Assembly: GCF_007176755.1 (NCBI RefSeq)
Contig: NZ_BJTV01000005.1
Coordinates: 62,001 to 126,000 of the forward strand
Length of the DNA: 64,000 nt
Source of the DNA: Streptomyces sp. 1-11
GTDB taxonomy: Bacteria; Actinomycetota; Actinomycetes; Streptomycetales; Streptomycetaceae
Reading direction: 5' to 3'
Shown here piece by piece: positions 8,701 through 16,286 of this stretch. Both the position numbers and the translations under genes were made by a program. The stretch's first letter is position 1. Each line of letters opens with the position of its first letter. The notes beneath the pieces were generated by a model that was not told the DNA's origin, searched no databases, and worked only from the letters and a program-made list of their open reading frames with translations.

Positions 8701-9294
8701 CTAGCTACTACACTCAGGAATCTTCCCATTGTGTCCCGATGGCTCCATGTAGCCGCTGTACATCCAGGCTGTGTACTTGTCCTCCCTCGAACTTTCGAGG
8801 TCGGGAGTCGCGTGAGGCTGGTCGGTCGGCCACTTGACCTTGTACCACTTGGTAATGCCCTGGCCTTCGCCGCCGTCGTAGCCGGAGTCTTTCCAGCATT
8901 CAACCCAGACCGTGTGGTGCACGCGGACGAGTCCGACCTGGCGTGCCGAGTCCGGTCCGGGGCAGTCGCTGACGTTGCACGTCCGTACCATCAGTCCCTC
9001 GTCGCCGGCCTGGGTCACCGTGCGGACGACCTTGTAGGCCCAAGGGCCTACCTTGCTTGGGGCCTTGTCCGTCCGGTAGGTGTTCTCCGGAATCGGCTGG
9101 CTCCCCTGGGGGCAGTTGACCTTGGCTCCCTGGCAGCGGGGGCCGTCGCCATTGCCGCCCATGTCGCCGCTCACTGACGCTGACGTGTTCGGCTCCTTCT
9201 TGTCGCCGTCGTCGCTGATGAGCTGCGGGGCGATGATCGTTCCGGCGGCCACGATGACAGCGCCACCAAGTGCAATTTTGTGCCCGGTCTTCAT
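8701..9294 (-). CDS. secreted SH3-like protein, cargo of the decayed element
   Basis: The product is about 197 residues: an N-terminal signal or anchor (MKTGHKIALGGAVIVAAGTIIAP), a Ser/Asp/Gly linker, then a Cys-containing domain. The pattern VRTCNVSDCPG, VHHTVWVECW, WYKVKWP, WMYSGYMEP resembles bacterial SH3 (SH3b) domains that bind cell wall. ATG 9294 is preceded by AAGGA; an upstream in-frame ATG at 9429 would hide the signal peptide. Codon usage is noticeably less GC-biased than in flanking genes, and it lies between the two att-like repeats, so it was probably acquired. Role unknown; cell-wall association is an inference. Confidence 0.65.
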   Translation of the reverse strand: MKTGHKIALGGAVIVAAGTIIAPQLISDDGDKKEPNTSASVSGDMGGNGDGPRCQGAKVNCPQGSQPIPENTYRTDKAPSKVGPWAYKVVRTVTQAGDEGLMVRTCNVSDCPGPDSARQVGLVRVHHTVWVECWKDSGYDGGEGQGITKWYKVKWPTDQPHATPDLESSREDKYTAWMYSGYMEPSGHNGKIPECSS

Positions 9295-9841
9295 CTTGTC
9301 CTTGCCTCTGTGGGACCAGTGGGGAGGATCAGAGTGCACGTCACGGACACGTATGGCGAATGTTAATTGGAAGTGACACCCGAGATGGCGGTTTAGACCA
9401 TTTGCAGTGGATGCTTGCTCTACGCGCATTGCTAAAGGCTGTTTACAAAAAAAGTCCTGTATCTGGTGGTACGGGGGCTGTCGGTGTGGGGATGTTAGAT
9501 ATATCTAGAATGCTGGTTCTGTGCTGGACATCACAAGCCCGCGCGTGCATGTACATGCTAATTCCGTCGAATAAGCAAGCGCTCCGTCACGTTAATTCAC
9601 CTTTGGTGAAGTCGGCTTCGGCTCAGTGAGAGCGAGAGGTCGAGGGTGACTGGGGCGGACGCGGTCAGTCTCAGTTCTAGTCTCGGTCGCCGCGCATTCC
9701 CGTCCGGTACGCACTGGTCCGTGGCCGTCCGACATGCTTCCTGACCTGCGACGCGGGCTGATGGGTGGACGCCGCGGACCGCTGTGGGTCGAAGGCATCT
9801 GCTGTCACTGCGTGTTCGCAGACCGCTCGACAGCCCGATCG
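9295..9841. other. AT-rich gene-free part of the element
   Basis: This stretch has clearly lower GC than the rest of the window (for example AAAAAAAGTCCTGTATCTGG near 9448 and TTAGATATATCTAGAATGC near 9495, which holds the palindrome TAGATATATCTA). I find no supportable gene. It probably contains the promoter of the SH3-like gene and degraded element sequence. Confidence 0.5.
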
Positions 9842-9874
9842 CAGGTCAGCGGGAGTCCGTGTCCCGCTGACCTG
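9842..9874. other. perfect 13-bp inverted repeat near the right att copy
   Basis: CAGGTCAGCGGGA (9842-9854) and its exact complement (9862-9874) flank a 7-nt loop, 25 bp inside the right repeat. It could be a terminator or an integrase/excisionase arm site. Confidence 0.45.
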
Positions 9875-9898
9875 GTCAAGAACGCGGGCTCACAGGAC

Positions 9899-10016
9899 CC
9901 AGGGCAAGAAGAAGTAGCTCTGGCGCTCATGCCCCTGAGTTGCGCGGACGGCGCGGTTCAGGAGCATTTTCACGGCCTGGGCGTTTTCTGGGCCCTCAGG
10001 CCCCCGGGTCCTGCGG
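9899..10016. repeat. attR-like copy of the gpmA 3'-end repeat
   Basis: A displaced copy of the last gpmA codons, stop and terminator. Upstream of the core there is also a short GGTCAAGAAC match to gpmA, separated by a 16-bp insertion. The hairpin ATGCCCCTGA/TCAGGAGCAT with a TTTT tail is kept. Confidence 0.75.
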
Positions 10017-10165
10017 TGCCCAGTCGGACCCGTCCCGGGGGCGGCTGTGGCGGCTGTCGGGCGGGGAGGCTCAGATGTTGCTCAGGCCGCTTGCCCGGGC
10101 TCCCCCGCGATGGTCGGATCACCACATGTTCGAGCGGTGTCAGCCGCTCACTGCTAGGGGGACTC

Positions 10166-11320
10166 GTGGAACATGACCGCCGAAGTCTGCCGGTAAGCGC
10201 TATGCGCGTAAGAACCGGGACGGCAGCCGCGTACGCCGTCGCCGGCCTGGTCCATCTCGTGACGGCCGTGCTGTTCGTCGGCAGCGTGCTGCTGATCGTC
10301 ATCGGATTCGACACGGTCGTTCAGCCGATGATGGGCCTGGTGCTTCTGGGCCTGGCTTTGGCTCTGCGTCCGCGGATCGGGCAGCTGAATCCCGATCTGC
10401 CCACGCTGCGAGAGGCGGATGCACCGGCGTTGTTCGACCTAGTGGGCGGCATAGCCGACACGTGTGGGGTGCGGGCTCCCGATGCGGTCCAGCTCGCTCC
10501 GGAGTTCTCGGTCGCCGTCACCCACTACGGGTTCTCCCGGAAGCGCTGCCTCGTCATCGGCCTCCCGCTCTGGGCCGCTTACCCGCCCCAGCAACGCGTC
10601 GCCGCCATCGCCCATGCGCTGGCCTACGCGGCTCCTCGCAACGTTCGTTCCCGCGCGTTCGTGGCCATGGCCCTCGAGTCATTGACCGCCGGGTCGTGGA
10701 CCGTGCGGGCCAACGAGACCGCGCACATCTCCTGGAACCCCAGCCTGCTCGCCTTCGGTGCGGAAGATGTGGCGCTCGGAGCACGGAGCTTCAACATCCG
10801 GGGCAAGGTCAGCGAGTGGGTGCTGTGGATCCCGCGGACGGCCATGGCCGCGACGGCGCGTCTGCTGCTCTGGCTCACGCTGCCGGCCACTCGGGGCGCG
10901 CTGCTGGAGGCGGACGACGCGGCAGCCCGTACAGCGTCCTCCGAGGCCGCTGTCGCCGCGCTGAACGACCAGGACCTTGCCCGCCCGGTCTGCATCGAAG
11001 CGCATCGCCTGGTGATCGAGACCAAGACACTCGCCCCCAGGCGAGCCGGCGCAGCCCCCCAGCAGGACTTCTGGGAGAGCCTCGCCCGCCAGGCGGCACG
11101 TCTGCGTGAACAACGAGACGGCGATGCCACCCGTGGTCATGCGGATGCCTCGCGCGTGGCCCGGCTGAGCGCTGAGCCGATGCACCTGGCGGCGGTCACG
11201 TTGGATGAGCCCGGCTCGACCCGTATCGCCGCCGAGCTTCGCCTGCCCGAGATGGCGGTGGCGGACAGGATGATGCGGGACGGCGTCGCCGGGGCACAGC
11301 AGCCCACCGCGCTGCGCTGA
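10166..11320 (+). CDS. M48-like membrane protein lacking the zinc-binding HExxH motif
   Basis: About 384 residues. Two N-terminal membrane helices (TAAAYAVAGLVHLVTAVLFV, MMGLVLLGLALALRP) are followed by a soluble domain laid out like M48 peptidases: LFDLVGGIADTCGVRAPDAV, CLVIGLPLWAAYPPQQRVAA, then IAHALAYAAP where active enzymes have AHELGH. Both the catalytic Glu and second His are replaced (HALAY), while the downstream LLEADDAAAR still looks like the third-ligand segment. It is therefore likely catalytically dead. GTG 10166 has AGGGGG upstream; ATG 10202 is an alternative start. It lies just outside the right att repeat, and its partner is unknown. Confidence 0.6.
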   Translation: MEHDRRSLPVSAMRVRTGTAAAYAVAGLVHLVTAVLFVGSVLLIVIGFDTVVQPMMGLVLLGLALALRPRIGQLNPDLPTLREADAPALFDLVGGIADTCGVRAPDAVQLAPEFSVAVTHYGFSRKRCLVIGLPLWAAYPPQQRVAAIAHALAYAAPRNVRSRAFVAMALESLTAGSWTVRANETAHISWNPSLLAFGAEDVALGARSFNIRGKVSEWVLWIPRTAMAATARLLLWLTLPATRGALLEADDAAARTASSEAAVAALNDQDLARPVCIEAHRLVIETKTLAPRRAGAAPQQDFWESLARQAARLREQRDGDATRGHADASRVARLSAEPMHLAAVTLDEPGSTRIAAELRLPEMAVADRMMRDGVAGAQQPTALR

Positions 11321-11507
11321 CGGATCGGTCCGCGATCGAGGGGCGGGGGTACTGGCCTGGCGGCGGCCCATGTCGCCGTCGCCGTCCATGACGCCGCCTT
11401 CGCGTCTCCCCCTACGGAGGACCCAAGGCCGACGACGGCCGCGTGGCCGAACCCGCTGTCCGTTGTCCGCGGAGTGACCGCCGGAAGCCGGTCCGGTGCC
11501 GTCCCCG

Positions 11508-11912
11508 TCAGGGACGAGGGGCCGTCACAGGCTCCGTTTCCCGCTCGCCCGTGGCCGTGGGGATGTCGCTCAGGCCGAGGCGGAGGTGTTCGACGTGGTA
11601 GAGGGCCTGGTCGAGGAGTTCGGCGACGTGGTTGTCGTAGAGGGAGTACACCACCGACCGGCCTTTGCGGGTGCCGACCACCAGGCCGAGGTTGCGGAGC
11701 AGGCGCAGCTGGTGGGAGCAGGCGGACTGCTCCATCTCGACCTCCGCCGCCAGTTCGGTCGCCGGCAGGGGGCCTTCGCGCAGCCGCGCCAGGATGAGCA
11801 GCCGGGAGGGGGTGGCCAGCGCCTGGAGGGTGGTGGCGACCTTGGCGGCACTGGCAGCGTCCAGGCGTCCGCGCGGGACGCCTCCGGTCGGCGGTGCGGC
11901 TCCATGACCCAT
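11508..11912 (-). CDS. ArsR/SmtB-family metal sensor, NmtR/CzrA type
   Basis: A 134-residue winged-helix repressor. The recognition region is MEQSACSHQLRLLRNLGLV followed by the wing GTRKGRSVVYSLYD. The last helix has the spacing D-x-H-x10-H-x2-H (DNHVAELLDQALYHVEH), the alpha5 metal site of CzrA (Zn/Co) and NmtR (Ni/Co). In this family metal binding releases DNA. It is divergent from a P1B-type ATPase gene with an inverted repeat between them, the classic sensor-exporter arrangement. I infer it represses the ATPase and itself. Confidence 0.9.
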   Translation of the reverse strand: MGHGAAPPTGGVPRGRLDAASAAKVATTLQALATPSRLLILARLREGPLPATELAAEVEMEQSACSHQLRLLRNLGLVVGTRKGRSVVYSLYDNHVAELLDQALYHVEHLRLGLSDIPTATGERETEPVTAPRP

Positions 11913-11945
11913 GCGCCCATGCTACGGCACCTCACATGAACACAT

Positions 11946-11961
11946 GAATGACTCTTCATTC
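11946..11961. promoter_or_regulatory. ArsR/SmtB-type operator
   Basis: The inverted repeat GAATGA-CTCT-TCATTC lies between the divergent sensor and ATPase genes. It has the arm sequence and AT content usual for SmtB/ArsR operators and stands out from the GC-rich background. Confidence 0.7.
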
Positions 11962-12032
11962 GTTCCTGTTACGGTGGTGGGACCGACCCGTCGCGTCCGC
12001 GCGTCCGAACTCGTGTGAAGGACCCCGTTCCC

Positions 12033-14006
12033 ATGTCTTCCACCCTCACCCGCCCGGCCGCGACCGGCGCCGCCCGCGAGGAGGTGGCGCCCCGGCGGCG
12101 CACGCGGATCTTCGCGCTGCCCGAGGCCCGGTGGGCGGCGGCCGCCCTGGTGCTGTTCCTGGTCGCGCTGCCGCTGTACCTGGGCGGTGCGCCCGCGTGG
12201 TCGTGGGGGCCGCTGTTCGCGGCGGTCTACGTCAGCGGAGGTTGGGAGCCCGGCTGGGCGGGCCTGCGGGCGCTGAAGGACAGGACCCTCGACGTGGACC
12301 TGCTCATGGTCGTCGCCGCGCTAGGGGCGGCGGCGATCGGACAGGTGCTGGACGGTGCGCTGCTGATCGTCATCTTCGCCACCTCCGGCGCACTGGAGGC
12401 GATCGCCACCGCCCGCACCGCGGACTCGGTGCGCGGCCTGCTCGACCTGGCCCCCACCACCGCCACCCGGCTGAGCGACGACGGCGGCGAGGAGAGTGTG
12501 CCCACCGGGGAACTGCGCGTCGGCGACACGATCCTCGTGCGCCCCGGCGAGCGGATCGGCGCTGACGGCCGGGTCGTGGACGGAGCCGGTGAGGTCGACC
12601 AGGCCACCATCACGGGTGAACCGCTGCCCGTGGTCAAGGAGGCCGGGGACGAGGTGTTCGCCGGCACCCTGAACGGCACCGGCGCCCTGCGGGTGAAGGT
12701 CGAGCGTGACCCGTCCGACTCGGTGATCGCCCGGATCGTGAGCATGGTCGAGGAGGCCTCCGAGACCAAGGCCCCGACCCAGCTCTTCATCGAGAAGGTC
12801 GAGCAGCGCTACTCGCTCGGCATGGTCGCGGCCACGGTCGCCCTGTTCACCCTGCCGCTGCTGTTCGGCGCCGCGCTGCAGCCCACGCTGCTGCGGGCGA
12901 TGACCTTCATGATCGTCGCCTCCCCGTGTGCCGTCGTGCTCGCCACCATGCCGCCGCTGCTGTCGGCGATCGCCAACGCCGGACGCCACGGTGTGCTGGT
13001 GAAGTCGGCCGTGGTCATGGAACGGCTCGGCCAGGTGGACGCGGTGGCGCTGGACAAGACCGGCACCCTGACCGAGGGCACCCCGAAGGTGACGGACGTC
13101 CGCCCACTGCCGGGTTCCGGGCTCGGCGAGGAGGAACTCCTGCGCCTCGCGGCGGCCGTCGAGCACCCCAGCGAACATCCGCTGGCCCGCGCCGTCGTGG
13201 ACGCCGCCCGCGCCCGTGACCTGGACATTCCCCCGGTGGAGGACTTCACGTCCGCTCCCGGTACGGGCGTCAGCGCGACCGTGGCCGGCCGTACGGTCGG
13301 GGTCGGCAGCCCCACCCGGCTGCTGACGGACGGCACGCACCGGGCGGTCGCCGCCGCCACCGCTCTGGAGGAGGACGGCCGCACCGCGGTCCTGGTCGTG
13401 GCCGACGGCACCCCGGTGGGCGTACTGGGCATCGCCGACCGGCTCCGCGATGAGGCGGCGGCCACCACCGCCGCGCTGGAGCGTCTGACCGGCGCCGCCC
13501 CGGTGCTGGTGACCGGGGACAATCCGCGCGCCGCGGCGCGTCTCGCCGACGAGGTCGGGATCACGGACGTGCGCGCCGGGCTGCTTCCGCAGGACAAGGT
13601 CACGGCGGTCAAGGAGCTGGAGCGGGCCGGCCGGAAGGTGCTGGTGGTCGGCGACGGCGTCAACGACGCCCCCGCCCTGGCGGCCGCCCACACCGGCGTG
13701 GCCATGGGGCGGGCCGGGTCGGACCTCGCCCTGGAGACCGCCGACGCGGTCGTCGTGCGCGACGAGCTCGCCACCATTCCCACGGTGATCGGGCTCTCCC
13801 GCCGTGCCCGCCGCCTGGTCGTGCAGAACCTGGTGATCGCCGCCGTGTTCATCACCGGCCTGGTCGTATGGGACCTGGCAGGCCGGCTGCCGCTGCCGCT
13901 GGGCGTCGCCGGCCACGAGGGCTCCACGGTGATCGTCGGCCTCAACGGCCTGCGGCTGCTCGCCGACGGAGCGTGGAGCCGCGCCCGGGCAGGGCTGGGC
14001 CGGTGA
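12033..14006 (+). CDS. P1B-4-type heavy-metal-translocating ATPase (Co/Ni/Zn export)
   Basis: About 657 residues. Motifs in order: TITGEPLPV (actuator TGE), SPCAV in a membrane helix near residue 296 (metal site), DKTGTLTEG near 340 (phosphorylated Asp), EHPSEHPLARAV (HP locus), GDGVNDAPALAAA, and HEGSTVIVGLNGLRLL near 627. SPC combined with HEG(S)T is diagnostic of subgroup 1B-4 (CtpJ/CoaT/CzcP-like), which exports Co, Ni or Zn. There is no N-terminal CxxC metal-binding domain, also normal for 1B-4. ATG 12033 has GAAGGA about 10 nt upstream; GTG 12015 is in frame. Likely induced by metal through the divergent NmtR-like sensor. Confidence 0.93.
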   Translation: MSSTLTRPAATGAAREEVAPRRRTRIFALPEARWAAAALVLFLVALPLYLGGAPAWSWGPLFAAVYVSGGWEPGWAGLRALKDRTLDVDLLMVVAALGAAAIGQVLDGALLIVIFATSGALEAIATARTADSVRGLLDLAPTTATRLSDDGGEESVPTGELRVGDTILVRPGERIGADGRVVDGAGEVDQATITGEPLPVVKEAGDEVFAGTLNGTGALRVKVERDPSDSVIARIVSMVEEASETKAPTQLFIEKVEQRYSLGMVAATVALFTLPLLFGAALQPTLLRAMTFMIVASPCAVVLATMPPLLSAIANAGRHGVLVKSAVVMERLGQVDAVALDKTGTLTEGTPKVTDVRPLPGSGLGEEELLRLAAAVEHPSEHPLARAVVDAARARDLDIPPVEDFTSAPGTGVSATVAGRTVGVGSPTRLLTDGTHRAVAAATALEEDGRTAVLVVADGTPVGVLGIADRLRDEAAATTAALERLTGAAPVLVTGDNPRAAARLADEVGITDVRAGLLPQDKVTAVKELERAGRKVLVVGDGVNDAPALAAAHTGVAMGRAGSDLALETADAVVVRDELATIPTVIGLSRRARRLVVQNLVIAAVFITGLVVWDLAGRLPLPLGVAGHEGSTVIVGLNGLRLLADGAWSRARAGLGR

Positions 14007-14375
14007 GGTCCCGGGTGGTCCGGGGCAGCGGGGCGGCTGGGAGCCGTGGGCGTATCGGGCCAGCCAGCCGCAGGTTGTCTGTGAGGCCTTGCGTGGGCGA
14101 TGAGGCCAGCGGTTCGTGGGCCGCGAGTGGTCCACGGGGCCATGGGGCCCCAGGTGGTCCATGAGGCCGTGTGACTGTGGGGCCGCGGGTGGTGGTCCAT
14201 GATGCTGGAAGTGGTCCGTGAGGCCGCAGACGGGGCAGTGGGCCGGCGGTGGAGCCGCAGGCGATCCGTGAGCCGCGGGCGGTCAAAGAGCCGCAGGCGC
14301 TCAGTGAACCCGCGGGAGGCCCCGGTGGTCGTCACCGACCCCGAAGCCTGCGTCCCCGGCCGAAGCGGCCTCCGC
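14007..14375. repeat. degenerate ~20-bp GC-rich tandem repeats, no gene
   Basis: The stretch after the ATPase contains many diverged copies of a unit like GTGGTCCATGAGGCCGTG (14153-14170): GTGGTCCATGATGCTGG, GTGGTCCGTGAGGCCGCAG, GCGATCCGTGAGCCGCGG, GCGGTCAAAGAGCCGCAGG. Spacing is irregular, about 20-22 bp. I see no coding potential that is conserved; it looks like a decaying minisatellite. Confidence 0.5.
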
Positions 14376-15275
14376 TCACCTCGTGACGTCCAGTTCCGTG
14401 TACATGCCGGCCGCGTAGTGCCCCGGTATGTTGCACACCAGCTCGTAGCGGCCCGGCCGCAGTGTCACCGTGGTCCAGGCCGCCGCACCCGGGGCGATGC
14501 CTTCTCCGGCGCCGCTGCCGCAGGTGCGCGACGCCTCGCCGCGGCTGCCCGCCTCCGACACCCGGCCGTCGGAGCCGACGGCACGTTCCCCCACCGCCCG
14601 GCCCGGCGCCAGCGGCAGCACGACCACCTCGTGCGTGACGGTTCCCGCGTTGAAGACCCGCACCGTCGTCCTCCCGGCCGGCACGGTCGTGGGGTGGGCC
14701 ACCAGGCGCATCATGCCCGTGCCCCGCGGGCCGGGGCGGGTGCTGTCGGGAGCGAGCCGGTTCGGGCCGTGCATCATGCGCCCCGCGTCCCACACGGTCA
14801 CGTCGACCGCACTGCCTCTCGCGGCCGGTGCGCCGCATCGCGCGCCCTGTGCCCGCCAGGACGCCGGTGGCGGCCGGTGGAAGGCACCGGACGCGGCCAT
14901 CAGGCCCGTCGAGGCGAGGCCCAGCACCAGAGCCGAGGCGAAGACGGCGATCGCCGGCCAGACCCCTCGGCGCGAACGCGGGTTCGCCGTCGCTCCGGAA
15001 GCGGCGCGGGCCGACGTTGCGTACTCGTCCTCCTCGATCTCCCCGCGCGCGAACCGCTCGGCCGGCGGGTTCCCGGCTCCCGGCGCCTGCCACCCGCCGC
15101 CACCGTCGCCGGGCCGTGGAGGCGGGCCCGGCCGCTGGTGGCGCGCACCCGTGAGGTGGCGCACCAGCGCGGCGAGCCCCGCGATCAGCACGGCCCAGAC
15201 CAGCACCGTCGTCACCGTCATGAGGAACCGGCCGGCCCAGCCCCATCCGTCGCCGAACCACATCACGCCGATCAC
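14376..15275 (-). CDS. membrane protein with SHOCT motif and C-terminal cupredoxin domain
   Basis: A 299-residue fusion. Helix 1 is MTVTTVLVWAVLIAGLAALV; residues 70-88 (PAERFARGEIEEDEYATS) form a SHOCT-type short motif; helix 2 is VWPAIAVFASALVLGLASTG. The remainder, probably outside the membrane, is a cupredoxin: VTHEVVVLPLAPG supplies the first His and YELVCNIPGHYAAGM supplies Cys, His and Met of a type 1 copper site, as in sulfocyanin-like proteins. It likely shuttles electrons or senses copper at the membrane. It is convergent with the metal ATPase across the repeat region. No oxidase genes are adjacent, so the partner is unknown. Confidence 0.78.
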   Translation of the reverse strand: MIGVMWFGDGWGWAGRFLMTVTTVLVWAVLIAGLAALVRHLTGARHQRPGPPPRPGDGGGGWQAPGAGNPPAERFARGEIEEDEYATSARAASGATANPRSRRGVWPAIAVFASALVLGLASTGLMAASGAFHRPPPASWRAQGARCGAPAARGSAVDVTVWDAGRMMHGPNRLAPDSTRPGPRGTGMMRLVAHPTTVPAGRTTVRVFNAGTVTHEVVVLPLAPGRAVGERAVGSDGRVSEAGSRGEASRTCGSGAGEGIAPGAAAWTTVTLRPGRYELVCNIPGHYAAGMYTELDVTR

Positions 15276-15538
15276 TTCCCTCGGCTGATCGCCACGTCAA
15301 CGCCAGCATGGACCGGTCGGACCAGCGTGGCTTGGGCCGTTGGTTCCCGGCCTCGGGACCGGACGGCCCGTCGTCGGACCCCGGTCGGCGGAAGCTGCCC
15401 GGCCGAGCCCGGATTCTGCTCCGGTTTCACTCTCGCAGATCAGAAGAACCGCTGGTCAGCGACGTGAAGCGGTTGCGGCCCTGTGGATCTGTGCCGACGG
15501 CCACAGCGAACGGGACACGCGGAGGCGCATACTGAGCC

Positions 15539-15760
15539 ATGACCAAGCCTGCCGCGCCGAAGCGCCATCTGCCCACCAGCCCGTTCAAGGCCCCGGTCGC
15601 CCCGGCTCCCAAGCACTTCGCTGTAGGGGACCAGGTCACGCACGACATGTACGGCCTCGGCCGCGTGGTCGGCGTCGAGGACGGGGTCGCGGTGCTCGTG
15701 GATTTCGGCTCGTCGCAGATGCGGATCCTGAGCCCGTACGCCAAGATGACCAAGCTGTAG
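15539..15760 (+). CDS. small conserved protein with CarD/SH3-like fold signature
   Basis: 73 residues: a Pro/Lys-rich N-terminus, then KHFAVGDQVTHDMYGLGRVVGVEDGVAVLVDFG. This GDxVxHxxYGxGxV pattern is shared by the N-terminal Tudor/SH3-like module of CarD/CdnL and by the C-terminal tails of UvrD-type helicases. It probably binds protein or nucleic acid, but no activity is known. A CATACT -10 box at 15528-15533 lies five bases before the ATG with no Shine-Dalgarno, so the mRNA is probably leaderless. Confidence 0.75.
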   Translation: MTKPAAPKRHLPTSPFKAPVAPAPKHFAVGDQVTHDMYGLGRVVGVEDGVAVLVDFGSSQMRILSPYAKMTKL

Positions 15761-15832
15761 GACCGCTGTGCCCGGTCAGGCACACCCAGGTCCCGTACGG
15801 GACCTGCAACGAAAGAGAGTCCTCCCATCGAC

Positions 15833-16009
15833 ATGACGTCGCTGTTCTCCGCCCTGGAAGGGCAACCCAACCGCTCCGCGGCGGCATCGCCGCCTCCGGC
15901 GACCAACCCCTTCCAGGCCCCCGACTTCGGGGAAGACGAAACCTGGTCGTTCGACGACGCGCAGGAGCCCGTCCCGGGCGCCCACGCGACGCGGGGCCGC
16001 GCGGCTTAG
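15833..16009 (+). CDS. 58-residue acidic peptide of unknown function
   Basis: Start MTSLFSALEGQPNRSA, then a Pro/Ala linker, an aromatic acidic block (FGEDETWSFDDA) and a short basic end. GC3 is high and the frame is clean, and it follows the preceding small gene by 72 bp in the same direction, so translation is credible, but the upstream AAAGAGAG is about 14 nt away and weak. The stop codon lies within the first unit of a tandem repeat. I do not recognise a family; acidic D/E- and T/S-rich cores occur in some RiPP precursors, but no maturase is nearby. Confidence 0.4.
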   Translation: MTSLFSALEGQPNRSAAASPPPATNPFQAPDFGEDETWSFDDAQEPVPGAHATRGRAA

Positions 16010-16138
16010 CCCCCACGGCGCGCGGCGGCAGCCCGCCCTGCCGCGCGGCTCAGCACCACGGCGCGCGGCGGCGCCCGCCCTGCCGCGCGCGACTCAGCCC
16101 CCACGGACCCCGGCGGCACCCCGCGCTGCCGCGCGGAA
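15997..16138. repeat. three tandem ~44-bp repeats overlapping the end of the small gene
   Basis: Units 15997-16040, 16041-16082 and 16083-16128 share CCGCGCGGCT(T/C)AGC, CCACGG and CGGCGGC blocks; a fourth truncated unit follows. The first unit contains the stop codon of the 58-residue frame. Confidence 0.7.
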
Positions 16139-16286
16139 ACGCGCACCGGCTGACAGATCGGCCGGCGTTTCTGGTCACGCGGTGACGACGGCCCTGGCCA
16201 GGGCGCAGCCCGTGACGACCAGGCCGTGGGACGACGGCACCCGCGCCGGCCGTCCGGCGTGAAAGCTCCCCGCCGGCCGGGGTGGA

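Larger units (their letters stand above)
8140..9921. mobile_element. decayed integrative element inserted at the gpmA 3' end
   Basis: A 1.76-kb segment is bounded by direct repeats of the gpmA 3' end (8140-8258 and 9899-10016). It contains a broken tyrosine-integrase reading frame pointing toward the left repeat, one intact secreted-protein gene of lower GC than its surroundings, and an AT-richer gene-free stretch. Site-specific elements that use a gene 3' end restore that gene and leave a displaced copy at the far end, as seen here. No replication or transfer genes remain, so this is a remnant. The identity of the parent element is unknown. Confidence 0.68.

Noticed and set aside
7303-9177. 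Very long plus-strand frame spanning gpmA and the element
   Set aside because: It is out of frame with gpmA and crosses two terminators; a high-GC artefact.
9270-9629. Plus-strand 119-residue frame in the AT-rich part of the element
   Set aside because: Overlaps the start and upstream region of the SH3-like gene, has no ribosome site, and its composition does not look like protein.
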